NCBI RefSeq assembly: GCF_004522215.1
Contig: NZ_SDLR01000003.1
Coordinates: forward strand, 496,001-560,000
Direction of reading: 5' to 3'
Source of the DNA: Ammoniphilus sp. YIM 78166
GTDB taxonomy: Bacteria > Bacillota > Bacilli > Aneurinibacillales > RAOX-1
DNA: 64,000 nucleotides
The notes under the pieces are model-generated. The model saw nothing but the letters and a program-made list of their open reading frames with translations, searched no databases and was not told the DNA's origin. Shown piece by piece: positions 24,653-33,884 of the stretch (position 1 is the first letter of the stretch; each line of letters begins with the position of its first letter). The position numbers and the translations under genes were made by a program.

Positions 24653-26161
24653 CTATTGCAGGATCCGATTGATCATGACCGCCGCTTCGGCTCTTGTGAC
24701 GGTTTGATTCGGTCGGAACGTCTTATCTGGATATCCAGATAGGACTCCTGCTAGTTGAAGCTTGAGGATGTCTGCACTAGCCCAGTGACCCGTAATATCC
24801 CTAAAGTCACCCGCTTGAGTAGTTGGGGTTACACTAAAGCTGCGGGCCAGGGCTGCAGCTAACTCTGCTCGCGTGATGGGTTTGTCTGGACGAAAGGTTA
24901 GATCAGGATATCCTTTCATCATCCCATATACGGAAATAGTACTCACAAAAGGATAGGACCAACGGGTTGGAGCCACATCGAGAAAACGGGCGTCCGACTT
25001 GATGTCAAACTTTAAGGTTTGGGTAAGAATCGTGGCAACCTCTTCTCTAGAAATCGCATTCGTTGGTTTATATGTCCGATTCTGATACCCTTTGATCAAA
25101 TTCCGCTCATTCATGGCTAAGATATCTTTTTTAGCCCAGTGATGATGAATATCGATAAAAGGACCTTGATGAGTTAAAGCTGTCCATAGGCTAGTATCCT
25201 CTTGACCCAGATGCCATGCTCCCCAGCCTCTAAGCCCATATGTTTCAGCCAGTTGGATGCGTTCCTGAATAGTTTGCGCATTGTCAAACCAGATTTCATA
25301 GGTGCGTCCTGTTGTCTGATCCTTAAAGCTAGAGCGTAGCGTTCGATGCACGGTATCAAACTCGACCTTTGCGTTGTTTCTTGTGATGAGATTCATGGCC
25401 TGGGAGTAATAAATACCCATCCCTTTTTCCTTATCACTCCAATAACGACCGTAGAATGGAACAGCCAGGATTAATTTTTCTTTTGGAATCTTTTTGCTCA
25501 AATACTGTATTGACTCTTCCACCCAGGACAAACCGGCCACGGGACCTGCCGGGCCATTGGGGTAGCTTTGGTCGTAGCCCATAATCACAACGGTATCTAC
25601 AAGTTTGCCAATCGCTTCAAAATCATAAGATCCTACCCATCCCTTTGTGGTGTCGGATCGAGCAGGAGCCACAGCAATACTGACCGTTTTTCCATGTGGG
25701 TGTAGCTTATCACTAAGACGCTTTAGAAATTGGGTTTGCAAGCTCCGCTCTGCATAGGTTAAATTTTCAATGTCCACATTGACGCCATCTAAATCATGGC
25801 GCAAAACAGCTGCCGCCAGATCATCGGCTAATTTTTGTCCATTTTTCATCGCCTGGATCCCTATTTGCTGATCCCAGTGGTTACTGATAAAGGGTGTAAT
25901 CTTATATCCTTTTTGCTTCGTGTAAGCGACAAACTCTTTGTCCACGCCAACAATGAGTTGTCCGTCTTTACTTAAATTAAAGTAATTCGGAGAAACGGTC
26001 CCCACATGGCCGTTAGTCCTTTCCAACTGTTTTTTATAGTTGCTAGAGTTTGAACCATAGAGGTAAATTAAATTATTATGGTTCGGCGATTGTGCAGAGA
26101 CGTGGAAAGTGGTTAAACTTACAAGTAGAATAAAAAGCCAGCCTATCAACCATTTTTTCAT
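24653..26161 (-). CDS. secreted GH18-family protein with three SLH domains
   Basis: A 502-aa protein with signal peptide (WLIGWLFILLVSLTTFHVSA). A glycosyl-hydrolase-18 barrel (about 30-330) has the catalytic LDGVNVDIENLTY with acid Glu, then AVAPARSD, MGYDQSY and GWGAWHLGQED. Three surface-layer-homology repeats (about 335-502) end with GYPDKTFRPNQTVTRAEAAVM. The barrel resembles spore/cell-wall lytic N-acetylglucosaminidases (YdhD/YaaH class) more than chitinases. The SLH repeats would hold it on pyruvylated secondary wall polymer. Monocistronic. Confidence 0.9.
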   Translation of the reverse strand: MKKWLIGWLFILLVSLTTFHVSAQSPNHNNLIYLYGSNSSNYKKQLERTNGHVGTVSPNYFNLSKDGQLIVGVDKEFVAYTKQKGYKITPFISNHWDQQIGIQAMKNGQKLADDLAAAVLRHDLDGVNVDIENLTYAERSLQTQFLKRLSDKLHPHGKTVSIAVAPARSDTTKGWVGSYDFEAIGKLVDTVVIMGYDQSYPNGPAGPVAGLSWVEESIQYLSKKIPKEKLILAVPFYGRYWSDKEKGMGIYYSQAMNLITRNNAKVEFDTVHRTLRSSFKDQTTGRTYEIWFDNAQTIQERIQLAETYGLRGWGAWHLGQEDTSLWTALTHQGPFIDIHHHWAKKDILAMNERNLIKGYQNRTYKPTNAISREEVATILTQTLKFDIKSDARFLDVAPTRWSYPFVSTISVYGMMKGYPDLTFRPDKPITRAELAAALARSFSVTPTTQAGDFRDITGHWASADILKLQLAGVLSGYPDKTFRPNQTVTRAEAAVMINRILQ

Positions 26162-26252
26162 CTGTTTCTCCCCTGCATTTGATATAACTATCTTAATAAA
26201 AGGCTAGAGAAGGGGTCACCCGGTAAAATTAGGAATGGAGTGTGAAGGAAGA

Positions 26253-27107
26253 GTGAAATTTACTAAAATGCACGCATTAGGCAACAATTATATTTACGTG
26301 AACTGCTTTGAGGAGGCATTGGATGAAAATCGGTTGCCAGATATTGCTAAAGAAGTGTCTAGGGTAACCACCGGAATTGGTTCCGATGGCATGATTCTGA
26401 TCTGTCCCTCCACAGTGGCAGATTTTAAGATGAGAGTTTTTAATAATGATGGTTCCGAAGCGAAAAATTGCGGAAATGGTTTACGATGTGTCGCCCGTTA
26501 TGTGTACGATCGAGGGTTAACTCAGCGAACTCAATTTTCAATCGAGACGCTTGGCGGAATCGTACAAGCTCAAATTAATGTAACAGGTGAACACGTTTCT
26601 AGCATTACAATCGACATGGGAGTTCCCGGATTGAAAAAGAAGGACGTTCCAGTGCAGGGAGATCCTGAGTCCGAGACGATTCATGAAATCCTGCGGTTTA
26701 AGGATTCGGAATACGCCGTAACGGCTTTATCCATGGGCAATCCGCATGCCGTCATCTTTACAGAAGATGTTTTGGCTATAGACGTAGCTAAAGAAGGAAA
26801 AGAAATCGAGTGGTCTCCTTTATTCCCGGAACGGGTAAACGTAGAGTTCATTCAGGTCGTAAATCCTAACGAAATTATTTTTCGAGTGTGGGAGCGGGGA
26901 TCTGGCATCACACAGGCCTGTGGCACAGGGGCTTGCGCTGCGGTGGTGGCTGGAATACTTAATGGTAAGCTGCAAAGAGACCAGCCGGTAACGGTTCATT
27001 TACTAGGAGGGGATTTGGAGATCACCTGGTCTAACGATGGCCGAGTATGGATGACCGGACCTGCTGAGTTTATCGCCGATGGTGTTTTTTATCTGAAAGA
27101 AAGCTAA
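26253..27107 (+). CDS. dapF: diaminopimelate epimerase
   Basis: A 284-aa enzyme of lysine and peptidoglycan synthesis (LL- to meso-DAP). It has N-terminal FTKMHALGNNYIYV, the first active Cys in NCGNGLRCVARYVYD, NPHAVIF, and the second active Cys in ITQACGTGACAA. A GTG start gives the usual MKFTKMH... but its RBS (GAAGGA) is very close (about 3 nt). An ATG six codons upstream (26235) is the alternative. It stands apart from other lysine genes. Confidence 0.93.
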   Translation: MKFTKMHALGNNYIYVNCFEEALDENRLPDIAKEVSRVTTGIGSDGMILICPSTVADFKMRVFNNDGSEAKNCGNGLRCVARYVYDRGLTQRTQFSIETLGGIVQAQINVTGEHVSSITIDMGVPGLKKKDVPVQGDPESETIHEILRFKDSEYAVTALSMGNPHAVIFTEDVLAIDVAKEGKEIEWSPLFPERVNVEFIQVVNPNEIIFRVWERGSGITQACGTGACAAVVAGILNGKLQRDQPVTVHLLGGDLEITWSNDGRVWMTGPAEFIADGVFYLKES

Positions 27108-27160
27108 ATAGACATCCTAAACCTTACAGCCTGTACATATAATGTACCGAGGTGAGAAGA

Positions 27161-27499
27161 ATGAAGGAGTCATCCAATGCAATGCAAGGGTTTATTCTGC
27201 TTGTTTTTGTTATCAATCTTGCCCTCGCTGTCTCGATCCTGACACCCCAAGGGCATCTAGATTTACAAAATGTCGTAGATAGCCTCGATATGGAAGCTGT
27301 ATCAGCGCCCTATGCAGTGGATCCGCCGATTCCCGATATGAACCTGGAATGGAGACCTGTTGAACAATTTTTGGATGGCGAATGGCGAGTGGAAAAGTAC
27401 CAGGAATTTGAAATTTATCTCAGTCCTACGGGTGAAGTTCTCAAGGAAGTGCCCACGAATCATTTTAATTATCTAAGATATTGGCGTTATGAGAAGTAA
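27161..27499 (+). CDS. hypothetical membrane-anchored protein (112 aa)
   Basis: GAGGTGAGAAG precedes the ATG, replacing a longer frame. One N-terminal transmembrane segment (about residues 9-28, GFILLVFVINLALAVSIL) is followed by an acidic, Pro-rich extracytoplasmic part ending in EIYLSPTGEVLKEVPTNHFNYL. No family recognised. It is followed 50 bp later by another small hypothetical gene. Confidence 0.75.
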   Translation: MKESSNAMQGFILLVFVINLALAVSILTPQGHLDLQNVVDSLDMEAVSAPYAVDPPIPDMNLEWRPVEQFLDGEWRVEKYQEFEIYLSPTGEVLKEVPTNHFNYLRYWRYEK

Positions 27500-27549
27500 T
27501 ATGATATTATCAGTTGATGAATGTACATACTGCAAGGAGGAAAAAGCAG

Positions 27550-27768
27550 ATGACAATGGATGCCGTCAAGAATGAACCGATGGCGAAGAAATCGGAAGTG
27601 AAAGCTTACGAAGAATGGGTAATTGGCAGCCGAAATGCGGTTTGGTACACAGATTACCTGGCAGAGGTTCAGCGCTTAGAAAAGGGAGATTCTACTCTAC
27701 TAGAGCCAAGCCATCTAACCAAGGCCGTTCTTAAACAGAAGCTTCAAGGTTACATCGCTTATCGTTAA
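27550..27768 (+). CDS. hypothetical 72-aa protein
   Basis: AGGAGG lies 9 nt before the chosen ATG (TGACAATGG context). A soluble, charged protein with a Trp/Tyr-rich middle (YEEWVIGSRNAVWYTDYLAEV). No Cys, no membrane segment, no known domain. A strong terminator follows 25 bp after the stop. Confidence 0.7.
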   Translation: MTMDAVKNEPMAKKSEVKAYEEWVIGSRNAVWYTDYLAEVQRLEKGDSTLLEPSHLTKAVLKQKLQGYIAYR

Positions 27769-27792
27769 GAGTACAAAAAACTTTTACAGAAG

Positions 27793-27815
27793 ACGCCGCG
27801 GCTGCGGCGTTTTTC
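27793..27815 (+). terminator. intrinsic terminator
   Basis: ACGCCGC / GCGGCGT stem with a 4-nt loop, then TTTTTCG. Confidence 0.88.
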
Positions 27816-27873
27816 GTGTATAATGGAGTTTATCGATAAGTCACAGTTGGACAAGCAGGAAGGATGATGTTCC

Positions 27874-28374
27874 TTGAAGCTGGAATTAAGAACAACGATT
27901 CACGCCCGAGAGGTGTGGAAAATGCTAGAGTATTGGGTGAAGGAACCAGCACTTCAGAAACACGAAGAGCATTGCGAGTGGCTTGAGGACACCGTATTTC
28001 ATATAAAAGAAGGCTCAGTGGAAGTAACGGAAAAGCTGCAGAACCCCCCAGACTATTTGTTTTATATGATTTATCACAAGGAGGAGCACGTCGGCTTTGT
28101 GGAGGCTTTCTCCAGACCTTTTGATTTTTATGGCTTGTCTATCGATATTACGTCGATCTGTGTGTTTGATGAACATCGGGGAAAAGGAATTGTAAAAGAG
28201 GCACTCCAGCTATTAATTAATCAATTATTTGACACCTTTCCCAACGCCCGCCACATCAGCTGCCAAACGGGCCTTGACAACAAACCGATGGTGAGGCATT
28301 TAACGGAACTTGGATTTCAACGAAAAGACTCCACCAAGATCGGCGAAATTTTCCTATATGAGAGGAGCTCCTAA
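27874..28374 (+). CDS. GNAT family N-acetyltransferase
   Basis: A 166-aa acetyl-CoA-dependent transferase. The fold is shown by the beta-strand SIDITSICVFDEHRGKGIVKEALQLLINQLF, which holds the acetyl-CoA loop (R-G-K-G-I), and the final FQRKDSTKIGEIFLYER. TTG start with AAGGATGATG upstream; the RBS is weak and the start is uncertain. Substrate unknown. The terminator overlaps its last codons. Confidence 0.82.
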   Translation: MKLELRTTIHAREVWKMLEYWVKEPALQKHEEHCEWLEDTVFHIKEGSVEVTEKLQNPPDYLFYMIYHKEEHVGFVEAFSRPFDFYGLSIDITSICVFDEHRGKGIVKEALQLLINQLFDTFPNARHISCQTGLDNKPMVRHLTELGFQRKDSTKIGEIFLYERSS

Positions 28375-28399
28375 GATTAAGTGAGCTTCTTTTTTTTTT
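28363..28399 (+). terminator. intrinsic terminator overlapping the GNAT gene end
   Basis: AGGAGCTC / GAGCTTCT (one G-U) with a 12-nt loop and a run of ten Ts. Confidence 0.8.
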
Positions 28400-28452
28400 G
28401 ACCCAGATTTCTGGTATAATAAGGGTATGCTTTTACGGATGAGGTTCTACAT

Positions 28453-31275
28453 ATGATTACTCTACATGGTACGTATATATCCAATCAAATGGGTGAAGAA
28501 CAGGCGTTTGGTCTTTGGGCAGAGCGAGAACAGAAGAAATGCGGCCTTCCTTCTGCCGTTCAAGAGCTCTTAGACGATTTGATTGTGGAAGAAAAAGACG
28601 AAGTCGTTTACTTGTCACGGATTGGGATGGCAAGGGGCTTGGAAGAACTAACCCAGAATAACCTGGAGGTATCGGAGGAGCTACGCTTTTGGATGGAATT
28701 GTATTATTGGGTCCGATCGTTAGCCGCCAGAGGACAGTTTTCTCCAGGCTTAGTTCGGGAAAAGGATCAAATCTATGCCAAGTGGAGGATTCAAGTCACT
28801 GACCCAAGGGAAAGAGAATTCCTAGCAGATTGGGGGAATAAGGGGGAAGCCTTTATCCCAGAGGGGAGGGACTCCTCGGAATGGATTTTAGGGTTCGCCC
28901 ATGACGTGATGGATGGCTATGTCCGAGAAGTGATTAATACCAAGATCTCACTTAAGAATAGTCAGCTGGGCAAGCTTCTTAAATTCAAACCCTTTTATCT
29001 TCATGAGGAATGGCTACACCGTCTTTGTATGGAAGAACACATCGCAGGTTCAGGCGCGAGGTGGGAAGAGCTTTATCGCGCTTTTTTGGACTGGGTGGAT
29101 GAAGATGACGTGAAGAAAGAGATCCTTGGCAAGTGTTGCTTTCGACTTGAATCATCAGCGGATCCTTCCGTTTGGTATCTCCGCTTTTACTTGCTTCAGC
29201 CTTCAGGTGAACTATGGACCTGGTCTCAGATGAAAGACACAAAAGTACGACATGCCTTCTTAGGGGATTTAGCTCATGCATCCGCATTGGTTTTTGCCGA
29301 TCAAGAAGGGATGTGGGATCATCCTCCGTTCTACAGTCAGCTTACGATGGAGGAAGCCTATCGTTTCCTGAAGCACAAGGCCCCCCTGTTGCGTGAACAG
29401 GGATATGCCGTCTATGTGCCTTCTTCGTTGCTAGCTAGAGAAACCAGCCGAGTGAAGATGAACATTAACTACGAGGATTTCGACCCAGGAAAAGGAGGAC
29501 TCGAATCCCTACTTCACTTTGATTTTAACCTTGCTTTAGGAGATCAGAATCTCTCGTGGGAGGACTGGGAGCAGCTGGTTCGTACGCAAGATCCTCTCTT
29601 TCGCTTGAATGGAAAATGGGTAGAACTAGACCCGGACAAATTAAAACAGACGGTCCAATGGCTAGAACAGCACAAGAAGAAGACTACACTTACGCTCCGT
29701 GATGTTTTATATCTTCACGCTGCGTCAGACGATGAGGAGCTTTCTCCCATCGAAGTGGTGGATACAAAGGGTTGGCTAGAGAATTGGATCTCTATGAGCG
29801 CCAAGGGGTTGGAGGAGTTGTCCCCTCCTGACTATTTTCAAGGAGAATTGCGTCCTTATCAGCAATTGGGAATGTCATGGCTGATCCACCTAAGAAGATG
29901 GGGGGTCGGGGCCTGCTTAGCTGATGATATGGGTTTGGGCAAGACCATTCAGTTTTTGGCGTATTTGGCCTACTGCAAGGAGCAGAAATGGGTAAAACAG
30001 CCATCGTTATTGATTTGCCCAACCTCTGTGCTTGGTAATTGGCAGCGAGAGATACAACGTTTTGTTCCTGACTTGTCGGTTCATATTCACCATGGTCCTG
30101 ATCGGTTGTCAGGGGAGGAATTCGCTAAAAAAATTGAGTCGGTGGACCTAGTCATTACGACCTATTCACTTATTCAGCGAGATTATGCAGATTTAACCTC
30201 ACTCTACTGGGATGGGGTGATCTTAGATGAAGCCCAACATATTAAAAATATGGCATCCATTCAGACACGGGCAATTAGACAATTGTCCTGTCACCATCGC
30301 ATTGCTCTGACAGGGACGCCTATAGAGAATCGCCTAAATGAACTGTGGTCGATTCTAGACTTTTTAAATCGAGGGTTTTTGGGAAGCCAGACGGTCTTTC
30401 GCCGTCAGTTTGGCCATCCTATCGAAAAGGGAGGAAACCGAACTCGCTTAGACACGCTGCGAAAGCTTGTCAGTCCTTTTATCTTACGACGCTCGAAATC
30501 AGATCCTACAGTGATCAGTGATCTGCCCGATAAAATTGAAAAAAAGGAATACTGTTACTTAACAACGGAACAAGCGGTGCTCTATGAGAAAGTGGTCGAA
30601 GAGTTGTTAAATAAAGAAACAGGACGGGTCGGGCTCGAAAGAAAAGGACTTATTTTGGCTGCCATCGCAAAACTAAAGCAAATCTGCAATCATCCCTCCC
30701 TCTTTCTCCGTGAAACGACCCTTCAAGGGAATCGTTCCGGAAAAATGATGCGGCTTCGCGAGCTGATAGAAGAAATGGTCGCCGAGGGGGACCGGATCTT
30801 GCTGTTTACCCAATTCGCTCAAATGGGCCACTTGTTAAAAAGTGAGCTAGAGAAGCAGTGGGGCTTTCCTGTTCCTTTTCTTTACGGAGGACTGAATAGA
30901 AATCAGCGTGACGTGATGATCAACGAGTTCCAAGAAGGGAAAGGCTCTCCTCTGTTTCTCCTCTCGTTAAAAGCGGGGGGAATCGGGTTAAACCTGACTC
31001 GTGCCAACAGAGTCATCCACTTTGACCGTTGGTGGAATCCAGCGGTAGAGAACCAAGCAACCGATCGGGCCTTTCGGATAGGCCAAACGAAAACAGTCCA
31101 TGTGCACAAGTTGGTTTGCATGGGGACGATCGAAGAAAAAATTGACCTCATGATTGAACGAAAAAAAGGATTGGTGTCCGATATTATGGGTCAGACGGAA
31201 GCTTGGATTACGGAGTTATCCTCTAGTGAATTGCGAGAACTTCTTGCACTGAGGAACCAACTCATTGAAGAATAA
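28453..31275 (+). CDS. SNF2/RapA-type helicase (YwqA-like)
   Basis: A 940-aa protein. The N-terminal half is a bacterial SNF2-associated region. The motor starts at about residue 470: Walker A DDMGLGKTIQF (about 490), motif Ia PTSVLGNW, DEAQ box LDEAQHIKN (about 590), TGTPIENRLNELWSILDF, then motifs V/VI KAGGIGLNLTRANRVIHFDRWWNPAVENQATDRAFRIGQTK. It is a DNA translocase that may act on transcription complexes or repair. It is paired with a SWIM zinc-finger protein immediately downstream, as YwqA/YwqB in B. subtilis. Confidence 0.93.
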   Translation: MITLHGTYISNQMGEEQAFGLWAEREQKKCGLPSAVQELLDDLIVEEKDEVVYLSRIGMARGLEELTQNNLEVSEELRFWMELYYWVRSLAARGQFSPGLVREKDQIYAKWRIQVTDPREREFLADWGNKGEAFIPEGRDSSEWILGFAHDVMDGYVREVINTKISLKNSQLGKLLKFKPFYLHEEWLHRLCMEEHIAGSGARWEELYRAFLDWVDEDDVKKEILGKCCFRLESSADPSVWYLRFYLLQPSGELWTWSQMKDTKVRHAFLGDLAHASALVFADQEGMWDHPPFYSQLTMEEAYRFLKHKAPLLREQGYAVYVPSSLLARETSRVKMNINYEDFDPGKGGLESLLHFDFNLALGDQNLSWEDWEQLVRTQDPLFRLNGKWVELDPDKLKQTVQWLEQHKKKTTLTLRDVLYLHAASDDEELSPIEVVDTKGWLENWISMSAKGLEELSPPDYFQGELRPYQQLGMSWLIHLRRWGVGACLADDMGLGKTIQFLAYLAYCKEQKWVKQPSLLICPTSVLGNWQREIQRFVPDLSVHIHHGPDRLSGEEFAKKIESVDLVITTYSLIQRDYADLTSLYWDGVILDEAQHIKNMASIQTRAIRQLSCHHRIALTGTPIENRLNELWSILDFLNRGFLGSQTVFRRQFGHPIEKGGNRTRLDTLRKLVSPFILRRSKSDPTVISDLPDKIEKKEYCYLTTEQAVLYEKVVEELLNKETGRVGLERKGLILAAIAKLKQICNHPSLFLRETTLQGNRSGKMMRLRELIEEMVAEGDRILLFTQFAQMGHLLKSELEKQWGFPVPFLYGGLNRNQRDVMINEFQEGKGSPLFLLSLKAGGIGLNLTRANRVIHFDRWWNPAVENQATDRAFRIGQTKTVHVHKLVCMGTIEEKIDLMIERKKGLVSDIMGQTEAWITELSSSELRELLALRNQLIEE

Positions 31276-31294
31276 AGTGAACGGGGGAAGAGGT

Positions 31295-32017
31295 TTGGCT
31301 AAGAGCAATACCCCATGGTTTGCAAGTGAATGGCTCCAATATTGGGAGAGAAAAAGTCAACCCTCCCGCTGGAACAAGGCTAAAGCCCTCCTTAGGCAAA
31401 ATCAAATTACAGACCTTCAAATCGAGGAATGCCGGGTTCGTTCTCAGGTCAAGGAGGATTCAGTTTCTCGTACCGTTCAAGTAGACATCGAGATCAAGGG
31501 ACTATCTCCTGAAGAAAAGGACGAGGTACTTTCCATGTACCTCTCTCAACCTGCTCTGATCATGCGTGTGTATAGTGGAACGATTACGGAAGAAGAAGCG
31601 TTTTCCGCACCTTTTTCATTAGGGTTTTTCTTGCCTCGTACTGCTGCTGCCTGCAGCTGTGGAGAGAGAATGCAACCCTGCCTGCACATTCTAGCGACGG
31701 TATGGGCGGTGGCCGAGCGCGTGGAGGAAGATCCCTCTTCGTTCCTCCTTATGAACGGGGTACCTTGGGAACTCGTGCTGCAGCATTTAGGAGAACAGGA
31801 GGGAATGGAAAAAGCTCCACGCTCTGCAGCCGATCAATATAAGATGGTGCCGCTTCCTGAAATCAAGGGAATACCAGAGGGGAAAAAAAAGCAGATGCAA
31901 GTAACCCCTCCGTTTTGGACTTCACCATTCCCTTATGTTTTTATTATGCAAGAAATTTACGATAAGGTAGTCCAGGAGGCTCGTCATGCCTCCGCGAACT
32001 ACCAGCGAAAAGGGTAG
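31295..32017 (+). CDS. SWIM zinc finger protein (YwqB-like), partner of the SNF2 helicase
   Basis: A 240-aa protein carrying the SWIM motif CSCGERMQPCLHILATVWAVAE (CxC...CxH). SWIM proteins encoded next to bacterial SNF2 genes are thought to guide the helicase to DNA or partners. A TTG start with GGGGGAAGAGG close upstream was chosen; GTG at 31277 or ATG at 31265 (overlapping the helicase gene) are alternatives. The tail after residue 170 is low in structure. Confidence 0.85.
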   Translation: MAKSNTPWFASEWLQYWERKSQPSRWNKAKALLRQNQITDLQIEECRVRSQVKEDSVSRTVQVDIEIKGLSPEEKDEVLSMYLSQPALIMRVYSGTITEEEAFSAPFSLGFFLPRTAAACSCGERMQPCLHILATVWAVAERVEEDPSSFLLMNGVPWELVLQHLGEQEGMEKAPRSAADQYKMVPLPEIKGIPEGKKKQMQVTPPFWTSPFPYVFIMQEIYDKVVQEARHASANYQRKG

Positions 32018-32047
32018 CACCATACCGCTTATCGGAATACTCACCAA

Positions 32048-32071
32048 CTATATCTATGTACATAGATATAG
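32048..32071. promoter_or_regulatory. perfect 24-bp palindrome before the AEC transporter gene
   Basis: CTATATCTATG-TA-CATAGATATAG, fully symmetric, 3 bp upstream of the RBS GGAGGT of the next gene. No U-tract follows, so it is not a terminator. The form suits a dimeric repressor operator (GntR-like) or a hairpin that limits translation. Confidence 0.65.
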
Positions 32072-32088
32072 CTTGGAGGTGTTTTCTC

Positions 32089-33030
32089 GTGAGCGGTTTT
32101 TCCTCTTTTTTTCAAGAGCTCTTCGTCTTATACGCTTTGATCGGGATCGGAGCGGCTGCAAAAAAAGCATCCATACTATCCTCACATGCTGATCAAGCGT
32201 TGACTCAGCTGGTCTTGTATATTACTCTTCCAGCCTTAATTTTATATTCTATGGATTTTCCTCTGACGCTGGCCTTAATCGGTCAGTTAGCATGGCTACT
32301 AGCTCTATCCTGCTTTGCTTTAGGGACGGCGACTGTCCTTGCGCGTATGTGGGTCCAATGGTTTCCTAGCCCTCTAGAGAGAAGAGGAGTCACGCAGGGG
32401 CTTATTGTGTTTGCCAACCAAGGTTTTTTGGGCTATGCCATTTGTTACGCTCTTCTCGCGGAAACCGGGATTGCCTATGCCACTCTCTTTAATCTGCCTT
32501 ATCTCATCTTGATTTGGACCTATGGGGTTTACCTGGTAGCCCGGGTCAAGCCGTCTTTTTCTTGGAGGACCATTGTACTCAATCCCGGAGTGTTTGCGAC
32601 TTTGGTCGGAGTTTTTCTGCTTGTGATCCCGATGAGCTGGCCTACCTCGGTAAACCATCTATTATCGACCTTAGGTACGACTACTGTCCCCCTGTCCATG
32701 GTGCTACTGGGGAGCTTACTTGGCAATTTAAAATTTGCTCACTTGTCTAGTTTGCTTCGGAACCCTCAGCTGTGGGGCGTAGCAACACTCAGGCTACTTG
32801 TATTACCGCTTTTGTTGTTTCTTTTTCTACCATTCGGACTGGACCCTAGCGTTTTACTCGTAGCTGTTCTCATTACGGGCATGCCCTCTGCGCCAACGAC
32901 GTCCTTGTTTGCTCAAAAATATGGGGCAGATGCCACCTGGGGTTCGGTAGGGGTGTTGATCAGCACCTTTTTCGCTTTTATTACGATTCCCTTGCTTTAT
33001 TGGCTTCTTACCTTGTTCATTACAACATAG
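32089..33030 (+). CDS. AEC family transporter (auxin efflux carrier superfamily)
   Basis: A 313-aa integral membrane protein with about ten helices in a 5+5 pattern. GGAGGT is 8 nt before the GTG start; the longer frame would begin inside the palindrome. Typical features: N-terminal LFVLYALIGIGAAAKKASILS, the mid-protein SMVLLGSLLGN and the C-terminal ITGMPSAPTTSLFAQKYGAD. Bacterial AEC members move malate, malonate or other carboxylates; the substrate here is unknown. The palindrome upstream points to specific regulation. Confidence 0.88.
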   Translation: MSGFSSFFQELFVLYALIGIGAAAKKASILSSHADQALTQLVLYITLPALILYSMDFPLTLALIGQLAWLLALSCFALGTATVLARMWVQWFPSPLERRGVTQGLIVFANQGFLGYAICYALLAETGIAYATLFNLPYLILIWTYGVYLVARVKPSFSWRTIVLNPGVFATLVGVFLLVIPMSWPTSVNHLLSTLGTTTVPLSMVLLGSLLGNLKFAHLSSLLRNPQLWGVATLRLLVLPLLLFLFLPFGLDPSVLLVAVLITGMPSAPTTSLFAQKYGADATWGSVGVLISTFFAFITIPLLYWLLTLFITT

Positions 33031-33073
33031 GATGAACTAGGACGAGATCGAATGATAAGAAGGGAGACCAGGC

Positions 33074-33535
33074 TTGAACTGGCTAACAGATTTTAAAGAA
33101 TTCATTAAGCGCGGCAATGTTCTAGAGCTTGCTATTGGCGTTGCAATAGGTACAGCGTTTAATCGAATTGTCACTTCCTTGGTCGAAGACATACTAATGC
33201 CGCCCATTGGGTTATTTGTCGGAGGGGTGGATTTCTCGCATCTTCGTATTCCACTGGAAGCAGAAGTCACTATAAACTATGGGAGCTTCGTCAATCACGT
33301 CATCCACTTTTTGATCATTGCTTTAAGCTTATATCTGGTTTTTCGTACCGCTTCTTCCTTGCAAAGAAGATCTATAGAAAGGACGCCGCCGATGAAGAGC
33401 TGTCCGATGTGCTACTCGCAAATTCCACGTGATGCAAAGCGTTGTTCATTTTGTACATCCTACTTAATACGTAGTAACGTTAAAAAACAAAGGAGTAATC
33501 GAGAATGGCATTCGGCATCAAACGAGAGGAACTAA
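33074..33535 (+). CDS. mscL: large-conductance mechanosensitive channel with C-terminal zinc ribbon
   Basis: A 153-aa channel subunit (forms pentamers). The TTG start gives MNWLTDFKEFIKRGNVLELAIGVAIG, the amphipathic S1 helix and pore-lining TM1; VEDILMPPIGLFVGGVDF follows, then TM2 (VIHFLIIALSLYLVF). Unlike the short C-terminal bundle of E. coli, the tail carries a CPMCYSQIPRDAKRCSFC zinc ribbon, as seen in some Firmicutes. AAGGGAG precedes the TTG. The 3' end overlaps the next gene by 31 bp. Confidence 0.93.
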   Translation: MNWLTDFKEFIKRGNVLELAIGVAIGTAFNRIVTSLVEDILMPPIGLFVGGVDFSHLRIPLEAEVTINYGSFVNHVIHFLIIALSLYLVFRTASSLQRRSIERTPPMKSCPMCYSQIPRDAKRCSFCTSYLIRSNVKKQRSNREWHSASNERN

Positions 33536-33807
33536 ATGAATGGAAACGAAAAGTGAAAGTAGGCGAGCTCGCCTTTTTAACTCACTATTGGCAGCACCCT
33601 CGTTTTCCAGACTTGAAGACGGTCACGAAAGCAGGATGCAGCGATATTGACCGCTTACTTCATTGGGGAAAGCAGTATGGCCTCAAAAAGGAGTGGATCC
33701 ACTATCGCGCAGGGTATCCCCATTTTGATTTACTTGGGGAAAAGCAGCAAGAAATATTGATCCAAGAGGGTTTGTCTAGCCATCTGTCCCGCTTTAGAAT
33801 GAAATAA
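33505..33807 (+). CDS. YneQ-like conserved protein
   Basis: A 100-aa soluble protein. AAAGGAG is positioned before an ATG lying inside the mscL 3' end (different frame). The sequence MAFGIKREELNEWKRKVKVG, THYWQHPRFPDLKTVTKAGCSD and GYPHFDLLGEKQQEIL matches my memory of B. subtilis YneQ, a protein of unknown function. Translational coupling with mscL is likely. Confidence 0.82.
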   Translation: MAFGIKREELNEWKRKVKVGELAFLTHYWQHPRFPDLKTVTKAGCSDIDRLLHWGKQYGLKKEWIHYRAGYPHFDLLGEKQQEILIQEGLSSHLSRFRMK

Positions 33808-33884
33808 AAATATTTTCTGGTTTTGGTATACTCCTTTTTTTGCTCCGATACAATGTATCAGGCAGCAAGAAGGAGGGTTCATCC

